A DNA stretch of 64,000 nt from Microbacterium sp. BR1 (GCF_002812725.1 NZ_NMUN01000004.1:496001-560000); one strand, 5' to 3'. Positions 38,848 to 48,339 are shown, counted from the first letter of the stretch. Translations and numbers: made by a program. Notes: generated by a model from the letters alone, not told the origin.

Positions 38848-39539
38848 GCGACGTGCCCGGCGTGCAGACCGCGTTCGGCATGCATCCGCGCGATGTCCAC
38901 GACGTCCACCCCGGCCAGAGTCTCGATGATGACCGAGGTGCCCGTTCCCGCGAGCGAGACGAGGTTCGGAACACCGATGACCGTGCACCCGGCGGCCACC
39001 GCCGACCGCACCCCGTTCGGGGAGTCCTCGATCGCGACCGTGTCTCGGATGTCTACGCCGAGCAATTCGGCCGCCTGGAGATAGGGGTCGGGGAAGGGCT
39101 TGGGCCGCTCGACATCGTCGCCCGCGACGATCAGGTCGAATGCCTCGAACTCGAGCAGATCGACGATCGATGCCGCCATCCGGTGCATCGACATCGTCAC
39201 GAGCGCCGTCGGGATGCCTGCCTCACGCAGCGCCATCAGCAGCTCGCGGGCCCCCGGCCGGAACGGCACCCCGCCGCTCGCCAGGGAGGCGAGCACATCG
39301 TCGGTCAGCCGATCGATGATCTCGGGAACGCTCATCCGCACACCCGCGGCCTGGAAGATGCGGGCCGAATCTTCGAGCCCGAGCCCCACGAGCTGGAGTG
39401 CCTGTTCGTGCGACCAGGTTCCCCCGAAGCTCTCGACGAGCGGCGTCTCGGCCGCCATCCAGTGGGGTTCGGTGTCAACGAGTGTTCCGTCCATGTCCCA
39501 GAGGACTGCACGCGGATGGGGATGAGTCACCCGCCCCAT
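38844..39539 (-). CDS. HAD-superfamily phosphatase (beta-phosphoglucomutase-like)
   Basis: 231 residues: motif I VLWDMDGTLVDTE (nucleophile Asp), a helical cap, motif II ALVTMS, motif III Lys in ERPKPFPDPYLQAAEL and motif IV AIEDSPNGV. The cap and ED-SPNG-type motif place it among sugar-phosphate phosphatases or phosphoglucomutases. ATG 39539 fits the conserved start; GTG 39530 is an alternative. It heads the leftward trmI-FKBP transcript through a 4-bp overlap with trmI. Confidence 0.88.
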   Translation of the reverse strand: MGRVTHPHPRAVLWDMDGTLVDTEPHWMAAETPLVESFGGTWSHEQALQLVGLGLEDSARIFQAAGVRMSVPEIIDRLTDDVLASLASGGVPFRPGARELLMALREAGIPTALVTMSMHRMAASIVDLLEFEAFDLIVAGDDVERPKPFPDPYLQAAELLGVDIRDTVAIEDSPNGVRSAVAAGCTVIGVPNLVSLAGTGTSVIIETLAGVDVVDIARMHAERGLHAGHVA

Positions 39540-39642
39540 GCTACCGAGGGCATCCCGCCGAACCTGGACCGCGCCCGAGCGCGAACGCCTATCCTGGAGA
39601 GATTCCGCGCGGCGACATCCGTCCTCGCACGGACCGCACGCC

Positions 39643-39672
39643 GAGGAGGCGCGGTGGGAGGAGGCGCGGTGG
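39643..39672 (+). repeat. Tandem duplication of ribosome site and start codon
   Basis: GAGGAGGCGCGGTGG occurs twice back to back (39643-39657 and 39658-39672). Each copy holds a Shine-Dalgarno and a GTG in the PAC2 frame, so the gene has two equivalent starts 15 bp apart. Confidence 0.85.
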
Positions 39673-40532
39673 AAGGTCTCGGACGCAGAGTGCTCGTCGT
39701 CGCATTCGATGGTTGGAACGACGCGGGCGAGGCGGCCTCGGCTGCCCTCGGGGTACTGCGTGGAGCGGGAGAGTTCGAACCTGTCCACTCGGTCGATCCG
39801 GAGCTCTACTTCGATTACCAGTACACGCGCCCGCAGGTCGCGATGGATGCCGAGGGACGCCGCTCGCTGCGCTGGCCCGAGGCGACGCTCCTGCGCCCCG
39901 CGCAGCGAACGCGAGGCACGCAGCTGTGGCTGCTCACGGGCGTCGAACCGGCGCGAGCGTGGCAGGCCTTCGCCGCAGAGCTGGTGGACGTCGCCCTCCG
40001 CGAGGACATCACCGGCATCGTCGGTCTCGGATCGATGATGTCCGACGTGCCCCATACGCGACCCATCTCCGTCTTCGCCGGCACCGAGAACGAGCGTGTC
40101 CGCGAGAGCCTCGGCCTCGAGCGCAGCACCTACGAAGGTCCGGTCGGCATCCTGTCCGTCCTCTCCGCGGCCGCGGAAGAGGCGGGGATCCCCGCCGTGG
40201 GTCTGTGGGCGAGCGTGCCGCACTACGTCGCGGGGCACACGCCCTCGCCCAAGGCGACGCTCGCGCTGCTGGACAAACTCGAGGATGTCGCGGGCGCGCC
40301 CATCGAGCGTGGCGACCTGCCGACCCAGGCAGCCACATGGGAGGCATCGATCGACGCCGCGGCCGCCGACGATGAAGAGATGACCGAGTACATCCGCCAG
40401 CTGGAGCGCACGCGCGACACGTGGGACTCACCCGAGGCGTCCGGTGACGCGATCGCCCAGGAGTTCGAGCGCTACCTGCGGCGCGGCGGCGACGGGCCGT
40501 CGAAGCCCGGTCGCGACGACCCGCGCCGCTGA
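39669..40532 (+). CDS. PAC2-family protein
   Basis: 287 residues of the PAC2 (proteasome assembly chaperone 2-like) family, common in actinobacteria. RRVLVVAFDGWNDAGEAASAALGVL opens the domain, and FDYQYTRPQV, LLTGVEPARAWQ and GLWASVPHYVAGHTPSPKATLALLDKLE are conserved. The C-terminal ~50 residues are acidic and helical. The bacterial role is unknown; a link to the proteasome would be surprising since its genes are absent from the neighbouring block. Start GTG 39669 or GTG 39654 (see the duplicated start region). It is divergent from the HAD gene. Confidence 0.85.
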   Translation: MEGLGRRVLVVAFDGWNDAGEAASAALGVLRGAGEFEPVHSVDPELYFDYQYTRPQVAMDAEGRRSLRWPEATLLRPAQRTRGTQLWLLTGVEPARAWQAFAAELVDVALREDITGIVGLGSMMSDVPHTRPISVFAGTENERVRESLGLERSTYEGPVGILSVLSAAAEEAGIPAVGLWASVPHYVAGHTPSPKATLALLDKLEDVAGAPIERGDLPTQAATWEASIDAAAADDEEMTEYIRQLERTRDTWDSPEASGDAIAQEFERYLRRGGDGPSKPGRDDPRR

Positions 40533-40634
40533 GACCCCGGTCAACTGCGCGAGATCCCACAGCCCACGGCGCGACCGACGGCCACGGCACGCCCGACAGC
40601 CACGATCGCTCGGGCCCGACAGGACGGCAACGGA

Positions 40635-40646
40635 TACCGTTGACCC
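40635..40646 (+). promoter_or_regulatory. Leaderless -10 box of the GNAT gene (TACCGT)
   Basis: TACCGT at 40635-40640, six bases before GTG 40647, without a ribosome site between. Confidence 0.4.
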
Positions 40647-41132
40647 GTGGGACACATAGAGCTGCGCGATCTTCGGGACGACGACCTCGACGCCGTCTTC
40701 GAGATGATGCGCGACCCGCAGGCGGTCGAGATGGCGGCCTTCACAGCCGCGGACCCCGACGATCGCGCCGGCTTCGACGCGTGGATCGCCCGGCTGCGCG
40801 CGTACCCCGACGCCCTCGCCTGGGTCGTGACCGAGGACGGCGCCTTCGCGGGTACCGCCGGCCTGTTCACGACCGACGGTGACCGCGAGGTCACCTATTG
40901 GATCGCCCGGGATGCCTGGGGTCGCGGCGTCGCCACCGAGACGCTCGGCATCCTCGTCTCACGCGAACCCGAGCGGCCGCTGTTCGCCCGTGTCGCGTCG
41001 CACAATGCGGCATCCCGTGCGGTGCTCGCGCGAGCGGGATTCACCGAACTCTCCCGCAACGCGGAGTTCGCTCCGGGCGTCGGTCGCGAGGTCGAAGAGA
41101 TCGTCCTGGTCCTCATGCCCACGCTGGATTAG
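40647..41132 (+). CDS. GNAT-family N-acetyltransferase
   Basis: 161 residues with the RimJ/RimL-like GNAT layout: IELRDLRDDDLDAVFEMMRDP at the start, EVTYWIARDAWGRGVATETL carrying the acetyl-CoA pyrophosphate loop (RGVAT), and VASHNAASRAVLARAGFTEL in the last motif. It should acetylate an amine of a protein N-terminus or small molecule; the acceptor is not predictable. Short spacing (13 bp) separates it from the convergent uppP. Confidence 0.88.
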   Translation: MGHIELRDLRDDDLDAVFEMMRDPQAVEMAAFTAADPDDRAGFDAWIARLRAYPDALAWVVTEDGAFAGTAGLFTTDGDREVTYWIARDAWGRGVATETLGILVSREPERPLFARVASHNAASRAVLARAGFTELSRNAEFAPGVGREVEEIVLVLMPTLD

Positions 41133-41145
41133 CGCGGGTCCGGGG

Positions 41146-41976
41146 TCAGTACGGCTGCAGAACGCCGATCGAGAGCAGAACGATCAGCGTGCCGCCGAGC
41201 AGCAGACGGTAGATCACGAACGGCAGGAAGCTGCCGCGCTTGAGGTATTGCATGAGGAACGCGATGACCGCGAGTCCCACGATGAACGCGACGATCGTTG
41301 CCGCGACCGTGTCGATGAGGCCGTACGGACCGCTCGGCCCCTCGAAGCTCTGCACGAGCTCGTAGAGTCCGGACCCGAACACGGCGGGTACGGCGAGCAG
41401 GAAGGCGTACTCGGCTGCCGCGGGTCGGGTGTAGCCGAGCGCGAGGCCCAGCGTCGTCGTCGCACCCGAGCGCGACACGCCCGGGATGAGCGCGAGCGCC
41501 TGCGCGAACCCGAGCGCGAGACCGTGCGGGTACGTGAGGTCCTTCAGCTCCCGCGTGCGGCGACCCCAGTAATCCGCGGCACCGAGCAGCAGACCGAACA
41601 CGATCAGCACGATCGCGACGAGCCAGAGGTTGCGGAAGGTGCCGCGGATGGTGTCCTGAAACAGGTAGCCGAGGACCGCGATCGGCACGGAGCCGATGAT
41701 GATGAGCCAACCCATCCGCACGTCCGGATCGTTGCGCGGCACCTTGCCCGCGAGCGACTGCGCCCAGCGCGAGATGATCCGCACGATCGTCCCCCAGAAA
41801 TACACCAACACGGCCGCTTCGGTACCGATCTGCGTGATCGCGGTGAAAGTCGCACCGGGGTCGGTCGCCGACGGCAGGAACTCGCCGAGGATGCGCAGGT
41901 GCGCGCTCGACGAGATGGGCAGGAACTCAGTGAGTCCCTGCACGACGCCGAGGATGAGGGCTTCGATGAATTGCAT
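41146..41976 (-). CDS. uppP: Undecaprenyl-diphosphatase (bacitracin resistance type)
   Basis: 276 residues, about eight membrane spans. Both active-site motifs are present: [14 protein letters not shown] (~14-27) and [17 protein letters not shown] (~155-170). It dephosphorylates undecaprenyl pyrophosphate so that the lipid carrier can be reused in cell-wall synthesis, which also lowers bacitracin sensitivity. It lies downstream of the M20 peptidase gene on the same strand with a 66-bp gap. Confidence 0.95.
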   Translation of the reverse strand: MQFIEALILGVVQGLTEFLPISSSAHLRILGEFLPSATDPGATFTAITQIGTEAAVLVYFWGTIVRIISRWAQSLAGKVPRNDPDVRMGWLIIIGSVPIAVLGYLFQDTIRGTFRNLWLVAIVLIVFGLLLGAADYWGRRTRELKDLTYPHGLALGFAQALALIPGVSRSGATTTLGLALGYTRPAAAEYAFLLAVPAVFGSGLYELVQSFEGPSGPYGLIDTVAATIVAFIVGLAVIAFLMQYLKRGSFLPFVIYRLLLGGTLIVLLSIGVLQPY

Positions 41977-42042
41977 GGGCAGCTTCCGGTGCGGGTTCGT
42001 GACGGGGGGATGAGGATGGCCCCTGACCGAGGCATCCGTAGG

Positions 42043-43371
42043 TCAGTATCGGCGAAGCAGATCGGTGAGCACGCGCTGCCCGAACTCGAGGGACTCGATC
42101 GGGACGCGCTCGTCGATGCCATGGAACATGCCGGTGAAGTCGAGATCGGCAGGGAGCCGCAGCGGCGCGAAACCGAACCCGGCGATGCCCAGAGCCGCGA
42201 GGGCCTTGTTGTCGGTGCCGCCACCCATCAGGTACGGGATGACGGGGACGCCCGGATCGTGCTCGCCGAGGACCGCGACCATCTCATCGACCAGGGCTCC
42301 CGCAAAGGGAACCTCGAGGCCGATGTCCGCGTGCACGATCTCGATTTCGACGTCGTCGCCGATGATGCGACGGATGTCCGCCAGTGCCGCTTCCTCGGTG
42401 CCCGGGAGAACCCGCACGTCGATCAGAGCCTCGGCGTGATCGGGAATCACGTTGTGCTTGTATCCGGCGGTGAGTCCGGTCGGGTTCGTCGTCGTCCGGA
42501 ATGTCGACCGGAGGAACCCCTCGGCGGGTCCAGCGTGCGCGGCGAGGGCATCGGGGTCGGCCGTGTCACCCCCGGTGAGTGCCGCGAGGCCGTCGAGCAA
42601 CTGCCGCGTCGTCGCCGTGAGCCGGACGGGCCATCGTGTGCGGCCGAGGGCGGCGACGGCCTCGGCCAGACGCGTGACGGCGTTGTCGGGATGCAGACGC
42701 GAACCGTGCCCGGCACGGCCTCGGGCGATCAGCCGGATCCAGATCAGGGCCTTCTCCCCGACCTGCAGCAGATAGGCCCGGCGGTCGTCGACCGAGATCG
42801 AATATCCCCCGACCTCGCTGATCGCCTCGGTCGCACCCGCGAACCACTCCGGGCGCTGGGCGACGACGAGCTGTGAGCCCTCGACCCCGCCGTTCTCCTC
42901 GTCGGCGAAGAACGTCACGATCACATCGCGCTCGGGCTGTTCCCCCGCGCGCAGCAACTCGGCGACCGAGGTCAGGATCATGGCATCCATGTCCTTCATG
43001 TCGACCGCTCCCCTGCCCCAGAGCATGCCCTCGCGCACCTCGCCGGCGAACGGATCGACGCTCCACCCCTCTTGCGGGGCGGGTACGACATCGAGGTGAC
43101 CGTGCAGAATCAGGGCGGTTTTCGACGAATCCCGGCCGACGATGCGCGCGTGGACATTGGTGCGCCGCGCGATCGGCTCGAAGTAGTCGACCACCAACCC
43201 CAGGGATTCGAGGTAGGCGCCGACGTACTCGGCGGCCTCGCGCTCGCCGTTCGCCTTGCCGCCGCCCCAGTTGGACGTGTCGAAGCGGATCAGATCGCGC
43301 GCGATCCGCGCGACCTCGGGCAATTCGCGCCCCGAGACCGGCGACGATGAGGATGCGTCAGCTCCGGGCAT
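42043..43371 (-). CDS. M20-family metallopeptidase/amidohydrolase
   Basis: 442 residues. Metal-binding segments are LHGHLDVVPAP (first His and Asp), GRGAVDMKDMDA (bridging Asp), FADEENGG (catalytic and metal Glu) and MGGGTDNKALAALG near the end. A lid/dimerisation domain is inserted around 200-310. Members act as dipeptidases, deacylases or succinyl-diaminopimelate desuccinylase-like enzymes; the exact substrate is not clear and the protein belongs to the general M20/M25/M40 group. The ATG follows a -10-like TAGCCT by seven bases on the minus strand. Confidence 0.9.
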   Translation of the reverse strand: MPGADASSSSPVSGRELPEVARIARDLIRFDTSNWGGGKANGEREAAEYVGAYLESLGLVVDYFEPIARRTNVHARIVGRDSSKTALILHGHLDVVPAPQEGWSVDPFAGEVREGMLWGRGAVDMKDMDAMILTSVAELLRAGEQPERDVIVTFFADEENGGVEGSQLVVAQRPEWFAGATEAISEVGGYSISVDDRRAYLLQVGEKALIWIRLIARGRAGHGSRLHPDNAVTRLAEAVAALGRTRWPVRLTATTRQLLDGLAALTGGDTADPDALAAHAGPAEGFLRSTFRTTTNPTGLTAGYKHNVIPDHAEALIDVRVLPGTEEAALADIRRIIGDDVEIEIVHADIGLEVPFAGALVDEMVAVLGEHDPGVPVIPYLMGGGTDNKALAALGIAGFGFAPLRLPADLDFTGMFHGIDERVPIESLEFGQRVLTDLLRRY

Positions 43372-43384
43372 GCCGACCAGGCTA
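43372..43384 (-). promoter_or_regulatory. Leaderless -10 box of the M20 peptidase gene (TAGCCT)
   Basis: Complement of 43379-43384 reads TAGCCT, seven bases before the ATG at 43371. Confidence 0.45.
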
Positions 43385-43451
43385 CCGGGGTCCAGGTGGA
43401 CGGCCGAGTCGTGATAGTCTCGATCCTCGGTTGCGAAAGCAATTCACCCAT

Positions 43452-43537
43452 GCGCGGGTGGCGGAATAGGTAGACGCGCTAGCTTGAGGTGCTAGTGCCC
43501 TTTAACGGGCGTGGGGGTTCAAGTCCCCCCTCGCGCA
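43452..43537 (+). tRNA. tRNA-Leu (anticodon GAG)
   Basis: Acceptor GCGCGGG pairs with CTCGCGC (one G-U). The anticodon stem CTAGC/GCTAG encloses loop TTGAGGT with anticodon GAG at 43486-43488, reading CUC. A long variable arm (TGCCCTTTAACGGGCGT region) marks a class II tRNA, and GGGGG-TTCAAGT-CCCCC is the T-arm. CCA is not encoded. Confidence 0.97.
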
Positions 43538-43548
43538 CAGCGGTAGAG

Positions 43549-43584
43549 AAGGCCCCGGATCTGGGATTTCAGATCCGGGGCCTT
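43549..43584 (+). terminator. Intrinsic terminator after tRNA-Leu(GAG)
   Basis: AAGGCCCCGGATCTG (43549-43563) and its exact complement (43570-43584) form a 15-bp stem with a GGATTT loop and end in CTTCTTGG. It isolates the tRNA from prfC. Confidence 0.85.
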
Positions 43585-43629
43585 CTTGGTTGTCGGCCGA
43601 TGCGCGACGCGCACCACCCGTGCGTCGCC

Positions 43630-43644
43630 TAAAATCGGAGCATC
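43630..43644 (+). promoter_or_regulatory. -10 box of prfC (TAAAAT)
   Basis: TAAAAT at 43630-43635, nine bases before GTG 43645, one of the best -10 matches in the window; the transcript would be leaderless or nearly so. Confidence 0.5.
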
Positions 43645-45252
43645 GTGACATCTGAAGAGAACACCGGCCGGGCCGACCATCGCGTGGTCGAAGAAGCGAA
43701 GCGGCGACGGACGATCGCGATCATCTCCCACCCCGACGCCGGCAAGTCGACTCTGACGGAGTCCCTGTTGCTCAACGCGCACGCCGTTTCCGAGGCGGGC
43801 GCCGTGCACGGCAAGTCCACCCGACGCTCGACCGTCTCGGACTGGATGGAGATGGAGAAGGCGCGCGGAATCTCGATCAGCTCCGCCGCCATTCAGTTCA
43901 CCGTCGATGACACCGTCGTGACCGTCGTCGACACCCCCGGGCACGCCGACTTCTCGGAGGACACCTACCGCGTTCTCTCGGCCGTCGACACGGCCGTCAT
44001 GTTGATCGATGCGTCGAAGGGCATGGAGGCCCAGACGCTCCGGCTCTTCGAGGTCTGCGCGAACCGCGGCATCCCGATCATCGTGATGATCAACAAGTGG
44101 GACCGCCCCGGCCGCGATCCGCTCGATCTGCTCGACGAACTGCAGCGCGTCACGTCGCGCCAGCCGATGCCCCTCAACTGGCCCGTGGGCGAGGCGGGAC
44201 GCTTCCTCGGGCTGCGGGACGTCACCTCCGGCGAGCTCATGACGTTCGATCACGTCGACGGTAACGCGCACCTTCCCCAGACCCGGCTCCACCCTGCGAC
44301 GGATGCTGCGGGCCTGCTCGGCGACGACTGGCGGACCGCGGTCGAAGAGGCCCAGCTCGTCGAACTCGACGGCGGGGACTTCCGCGCCGGGGCATTCGAG
44401 GATCTCACCGGCATGCCCGTGTTCTTCGGTGCGGCCGTCCGCAACGTCGGTGTCGAGCAGCTGCTGCGATTCGTCTGCCGTGCCGCGCCCTGGGCAACCC
44501 CGCGCGTCAGCGTGAACGGGATGCCTCGGCCCGTCGACGCGCCCTTCTCGGCACAGATCTTCAAGGTCCAGGCCAATATGGACCCCGCCCACCGCGATCG
44601 CGTCGCCTTCATGCGCATCTGTTCGGGCGTGTTCACGCGAGGGATGTCCGTCGTGCACGCGCAGACGGGGCGCCCGTTCGCAACGAAGTACGCCCTGCAG
44701 ATGTTCGGGCGGGAACGCGACACGGTCGACACGGCCTGGCCGGGTGACATCGTCGGACTCGTCAACGCGACGCACCTCCGCCCCGGAGACACGCTCTACT
44801 CCGAGGACAAGGTGGAGTTCGAGGGCATCCCCTCCTTCACCCCGGAGTTGTTCGCCCTCGCGTCGCCGGTCGACGTCAGTACCGCGAAGAAGTTCCGCAA
44901 GGGAATCACCGCGCTCTCCGAGGAGGGTGTCGTGCAGCTGCTCGACTCGGAGAAGCGAGGACCCCAGAACCCCGTGCTCGGCGCGGTGGGTGCCATGCAG
45001 TTCGAGGTGCTGTCGGGTCGGATGGCATCGGAGTTCGGCGTCGAGATCCGCCTGACCGATCTGCCGTATACCGTCGCCCGGCTCGTCGACACCGACACCG
45101 CTGCCGCGCTCGCATCCCGCCGCGACTGCGAGATCGTGATGCGCAAGGCGCAGCGTCTCGCCCTCTTCCGCACGGAGTGGCAGCTGCGCTCGCTCGAGAA
45201 GGAAGTCCCGGGGCTCGCGCTCGACGCGGAACGCGTCGTCGTCGGCCGATAG
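43645..45252 (+). CDS. prfC: Peptide chain release factor 3
   Basis: 535 residues, translational GTPase that removes RF1/RF2 from the ribosome after termination. G1 SHPDAGKST at 28-36, the switch region RGISISSAAIQF, G3 DTPGHADF and G4 NKWDRP are all present, followed by domains II and III with MQFEVLSGRMASEFGVE typical of RF3. The GTG start fits the conserved N-terminus. It converges with the VIT-type transporter gene with only four bases between stops. Confidence 0.95.
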   Translation: MTSEENTGRADHRVVEEAKRRRTIAIISHPDAGKSTLTESLLLNAHAVSEAGAVHGKSTRRSTVSDWMEMEKARGISISSAAIQFTVDDTVVTVVDTPGHADFSEDTYRVLSAVDTAVMLIDASKGMEAQTLRLFEVCANRGIPIIVMINKWDRPGRDPLDLLDELQRVTSRQPMPLNWPVGEAGRFLGLRDVTSGELMTFDHVDGNAHLPQTRLHPATDAAGLLGDDWRTAVEEAQLVELDGGDFRAGAFEDLTGMPVFFGAAVRNVGVEQLLRFVCRAAPWATPRVSVNGMPRPVDAPFSAQIFKVQANMDPAHRDRVAFMRICSGVFTRGMSVVHAQTGRPFATKYALQMFGRERDTVDTAWPGDIVGLVNATHLRPGDTLYSEDKVEFEGIPSFTPELFALASPVDVSTAKKFRKGITALSEEGVVQLLDSEKRGPQNPVLGAVGAMQFEVLSGRMASEFGVEIRLTDLPYTVARLVDTDTAAALASRRDCEIVMRKAQRLALFRTEWQLRSLEKEVPGLALDAERVVVGR

Positions 45253-45256
45253 GGCT

Positions 45257-46348
45257 TCAGCCCATCGAGACGCCGAACGCGAGACCGAGCACGTAGGTGA
45301 CGGCCGCCGCGCCGAATCCGATCAGCAGCTGCCGGAGCGCGCGCCGGAGCGGCGGTCCGCCCGAGAGGAGGCCCACCATGGCGCCCGTCGCCAGCAGCGC
45401 GATCCCGACGAGAGCCAGGGCCAGCACGACCGCGGCCACGTCCGACAGACCGAAGATCCACGGGAGCACCGGGATGATCGCTCCCGAGGCGAAGAACAGG
45501 AAGCTCGAGCCCGCGGCGGCCCACGCACCGCCCACGACCTCGTGCTCCCCCGCGGCCTCGCGCGGCACCGAGAACGGCGTGGACCGGTCCGCGGCACGCG
45601 CGGCCTCGACCGTCTTGCGGGCACGTTCGAGCGCCGCGCCGATCGGCATGCCCCGCGTGCGGTACACGAGCGCGAGCTCGTTCGCGTCGAGATCGAGGTC
45701 CGGCAGCACGTCATCGGCGTAGCCGTTGGGCTCGGTCGCGGCGAGGAGCTCGCGCTGCGACCGGACGGAGACGAACTCCCCCGCCCCCATCGAGAGCGCA
45801 CCGGCCAGCAGGCCGGCGATCCCGCTGAAGAGGACGAACTGGGGCGCGACGCCCGTGGCCCCGATCCCCATGACCAGGGCGAGGTTGCTGACCAGACCGT
45901 CGTTGGCGCCGAAGACGGCGGCGCGGAACGTACCCGAGAGTCGCCGACGTCCCCGGGCTGCGAGCCCGCGCACGACCTCGTGGTGGATCTTCTCGTCGGC
46001 GCGCATCGCGGCCGTCGCCGAGACCTCGCTGTCGTAGGGCGAGCGGCCCTCGGCGTTCTGCGCCAACGCCAGCACGAAGATCGAGCCGAAGCGCCGGGCC
46101 ATCCACCCGAGCACGCGCGTCTCGAGGTCGGCCTTCGGAAGCCGGGCGGGCTCGCCGCCGAGCAGCGTCAGCCAGTGAGCCTCGTGCCGCCCCTCGGCCT
46201 CCGCCAGCGCCAGCAGGATAGCGCGCTCTTCGCCCTCGCGACGCGCGGCGAGGTGTCGGTAGACGCTCGCTTCCGCCCGTTCGTTGACGAGGTAGCGGAT
46301 CCATCGTCGGCGATCGGTGGCGGTCGGGGTGGGCGCGGGCGCGCTCAT
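45257..46348 (-). CDS. VIT1/CCC1-type transporter with N-terminal rubrerythrin-like domain
   Basis: 363 residues. The first ~140 form a ferritin/rubrerythrin-like helical bundle with Glu/His pairs (ASVYRHLAARREGEERAILLALAEAEGRHEAHW and DEKIHHEVV in segments). The rest is the VIT1 transporter domain (FRAAVFGANDGLVSNLALVMGIGA, SMGAGEFVSVRSQRELL) with about five spans. Such fusions are thought to bind Fe(II) or Mn(II) and export it from the cytosol. ATG 46348 is chosen for the GGAGG at the right distance; longer frames lack family sequence. Confidence 0.88.
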   Translation of the reverse strand: MSAPAPTPTATDRRRWIRYLVNERAEASVYRHLAARREGEERAILLALAEAEGRHEAHWLTLLGGEPARLPKADLETRVLGWMARRFGSIFVLALAQNAEGRSPYDSEVSATAAMRADEKIHHEVVRGLAARGRRRLSGTFRAAVFGANDGLVSNLALVMGIGATGVAPQFVLFSGIAGLLAGALSMGAGEFVSVRSQRELLAATEPNGYADDVLPDLDLDANELALVYRTRGMPIGAALERARKTVEAARAADRSTPFSVPREAAGEHEVVGGAWAAAGSSFLFFASGAIIPVLPWIFGLSDVAAVVLALALVGIALLATGAMVGLLSGGPPLRRALRQLLIGFGAAAVTYVLGLAFGVSMG

Positions 46349-46506
46349 AGGGCCTCCAGGGCGACGGGGACGATGGAGCGGATGCGGCGGGGACCCGTCA
46401 ACGCTATCCACAGGGGCGAGCGGTGAGCCTCAGATCGTCGGTATTGCCAGCATTTCGGGCCTCCGAAGCAGGTTCCCGAGACGACTCTCGAGCTGGCCCG
46501 AACCGC

Positions 46507-48339
46507 TCACGAGTGAACGCGCCGACGCAGCACTTCGATGCGCGCCTGCAACTGGGCCACCGTCGCGTGCGAGACGGCGGGACCACCGCAGATGCGGCGC
46601 AACTCCGCGTGCACGAGTCCGTGCGGCTCGCCCGCCTGACGGGCGTACAGCCCGACCAGGCTGTTCAGCAGTTGGCGCTGCTCGCGGAGCGTTCTGTGCA
46701 AGGCCGGCGGCGGCGCATCCGCTCCGGGCTGTTCGCGCGAGGTCGCCTCTGCGGCCTCGCGCACGCTCCTGTGCTTGCCCTGGCGGGTCTGCCGCTGCAT
46801 CAGCAGTTCGTGCACGTGCTCTGGCTCGAGCAGGCCCGGAAGGCCCAGGAACTCTTCTTCTTCGGGCGTCCCCGGTACCGCGAGCTGACCGAATTCGCGT
46901 CCGTCGAACATGACCCGATCGAAGTGCGCCAGCGACCCGAGCGCCTGGTAGGTGAACTCCTGAGTCAGGGCGTCGGAGGCGGACTCTTCGCGTTCGGCCG
47001 CATCCATGGCGTCTTCATCGAGCGTCCACTCGTCGTCGGCATCGCTGTCGCGGTCGAGCGCGTGGTCGCGTTCGCGCTCGAGTTCGCCCGCCAGCGCGAT
47101 GAGCTGCGGCACATTCGGCAGGAAGATGCTTGCTGTCTCGCCGCGACGCCGGGCCCGCACGAAGCGCCCGATCGCCTGCGCGAAGAAGAGCGGGGTCGAA
47201 GCCGACGTGGCGTATACGCCGACCGCGAGGCGCGGCACGTCGACACCCTCCGACACCATGCGCACCGCCACCAGCCACCGCGAGGTCGAGCTGGCGTACT
47301 GCTCGATGCGTGAGGATGCCTCGGCTTCGTCCGACAGCACGACGGTCGGAGTCTCGCCGGTCAGTCCCTCGAGGATCGCCGCGTAGGCCCGGGCCGCGGT
47401 CTGGTCGGTCGCGATGACCAGGCCCCCGGCATCCGGAATCTGCTCGCGGACCTCGGTCAGGCGCCGGTCCGCCGACCGCAGCACAGCGGGGATCCAGTCG
47501 CCGTTGGGGTCGAGTGCGGTCCGCCACGCCTGGGCCGTGATGTCCTTCGTGTTGTCTTGCCCGAGATACGCCTCCATCTCGTCGCCCGCGCGCGTGCGCC
47601 ACCGCATCTTGCCGGCGTAGACGAGGAACATGACGGGACGCACCACGCCGTCCTCGAGAGCACGGCGGTAGCCGTAGTTGTAGTCGGTGCGCGAGAGCCT
47701 GATGCCCTTCTCGTTCGGCGCGTACTCCACGAACGGGATCGGGGCCGTGTCGCTGCGGAACGGCGTGCCCGAGAGCAGCAGCCGACGCGTGGCTCGTCCG
47801 TACGCCTCGCGCAGGGCGTCGCCCCAGCTCAGCGCATCGCCGCCGTGGTGCACCTCATCGAGGATCACGAGTGTGCGGGCATCCATGATCAGGCGTTCAT
47901 GGACGGATGCCTTGACCGCCACCTGCGCGTAGGTCACCGCGACCCCGTGGTACTGGCGCGAGGGCATCGCGTGGCGATTGCTGAAGTTCGGATCGAGCCG
48001 CAGCGAGACGCGGGCCGCGGCATCCGCCCACTGCGTCTTCAGGTGCTCGGTGGGCGCCACCACGACGATCCGTGCGATGACCCGGCGCCGCAGCAACTCG
48101 GTCGCGAGGCGGAGCGCGAAGGTCGTCTTGCCTGCGCCCGGAGTTGCGGCGGCGAGGAAGTCACGCGGACCGTTGCCGACGCCGTCGGGCCCGTCGAGCG
48201 CGAAGTAGATGTCGAGGGCCTCGGCCTGCCACGCACGCAGCGCCTGGGCCGTTCCCCACGGAGCCCGCTGCGGGTACGCGGGCGACAGGTGTTCGGCGGC
48301 GAAACTGCCGACGTGCGCGCCGGACTGCTCCTCGCTCAC
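46507..48339 (-). CDS. DEAD/DEAH-box helicase (type III restriction-like, SF2)
   Basis: 610 residues. Walker A ATPGAGKT at 65-72, DEVHH at 161-165, SGTPFRSD (motif III) and AIGRFVRARRRGETASIF (motif VI) define an SF2 translocase of the UvrB/Res-subunit type. The tail is acidic with a DALTQEFTYQALGSLAHFDRVMFDGREFG segment and a C-terminal helical domain. No methylase or nuclease partner is adjacent, so this looks like a stand-alone repair or RNA helicase widespread in actinobacteria rather than a restriction system. GTG 48339 has GGGAGGGG seven bases upstream. Confidence 0.85.
   Translation of the reverse strand: MSEEQSGAHVGSFAAEHLSPAYPQRAPWGTAQALRAWQAEALDIYFALDGPDGVGNGPRDFLAAATPGAGKTTFALRLATELLRRRVIARIVVVAPTEHLKTQWADAAARVSLRLDPNFSNRHAMPSRQYHGVAVTYAQVAVKASVHERLIMDARTLVILDEVHHGGDALSWGDALREAYGRATRRLLLSGTPFRSDTAPIPFVEYAPNEKGIRLSRTDYNYGYRRALEDGVVRPVMFLVYAGKMRWRTRAGDEMEAYLGQDNTKDITAQAWRTALDPNGDWIPAVLRSADRRLTEVREQIPDAGGLVIATDQTAARAYAAILEGLTGETPTVVLSDEAEASSRIEQYASSTSRWLVAVRMVSEGVDVPRLAVGVYATSASTPLFFAQAIGRFVRARRRGETASIFLPNVPQLIALAGELERERDHALDRDSDADDEWTLDEDAMDAAEREESASDALTQEFTYQALGSLAHFDRVMFDGREFGQLAVPGTPEEEEFLGLPGLLEPEHVHELLMQRQTRQGKHRSVREAAEATSREQPGADAPPPALHRTLREQRQLLNSLVGLYARQAGEPHGLVHAELRRICGGPAVSHATVAQLQARIEVLRRRVHS

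Noticed and set aside
46507..48339. Part of a restriction-modification or phage-defence system
   Set aside because: The helicase has restriction-subunit-like motifs, but no methylase, nuclease or other defence gene is adjacent.
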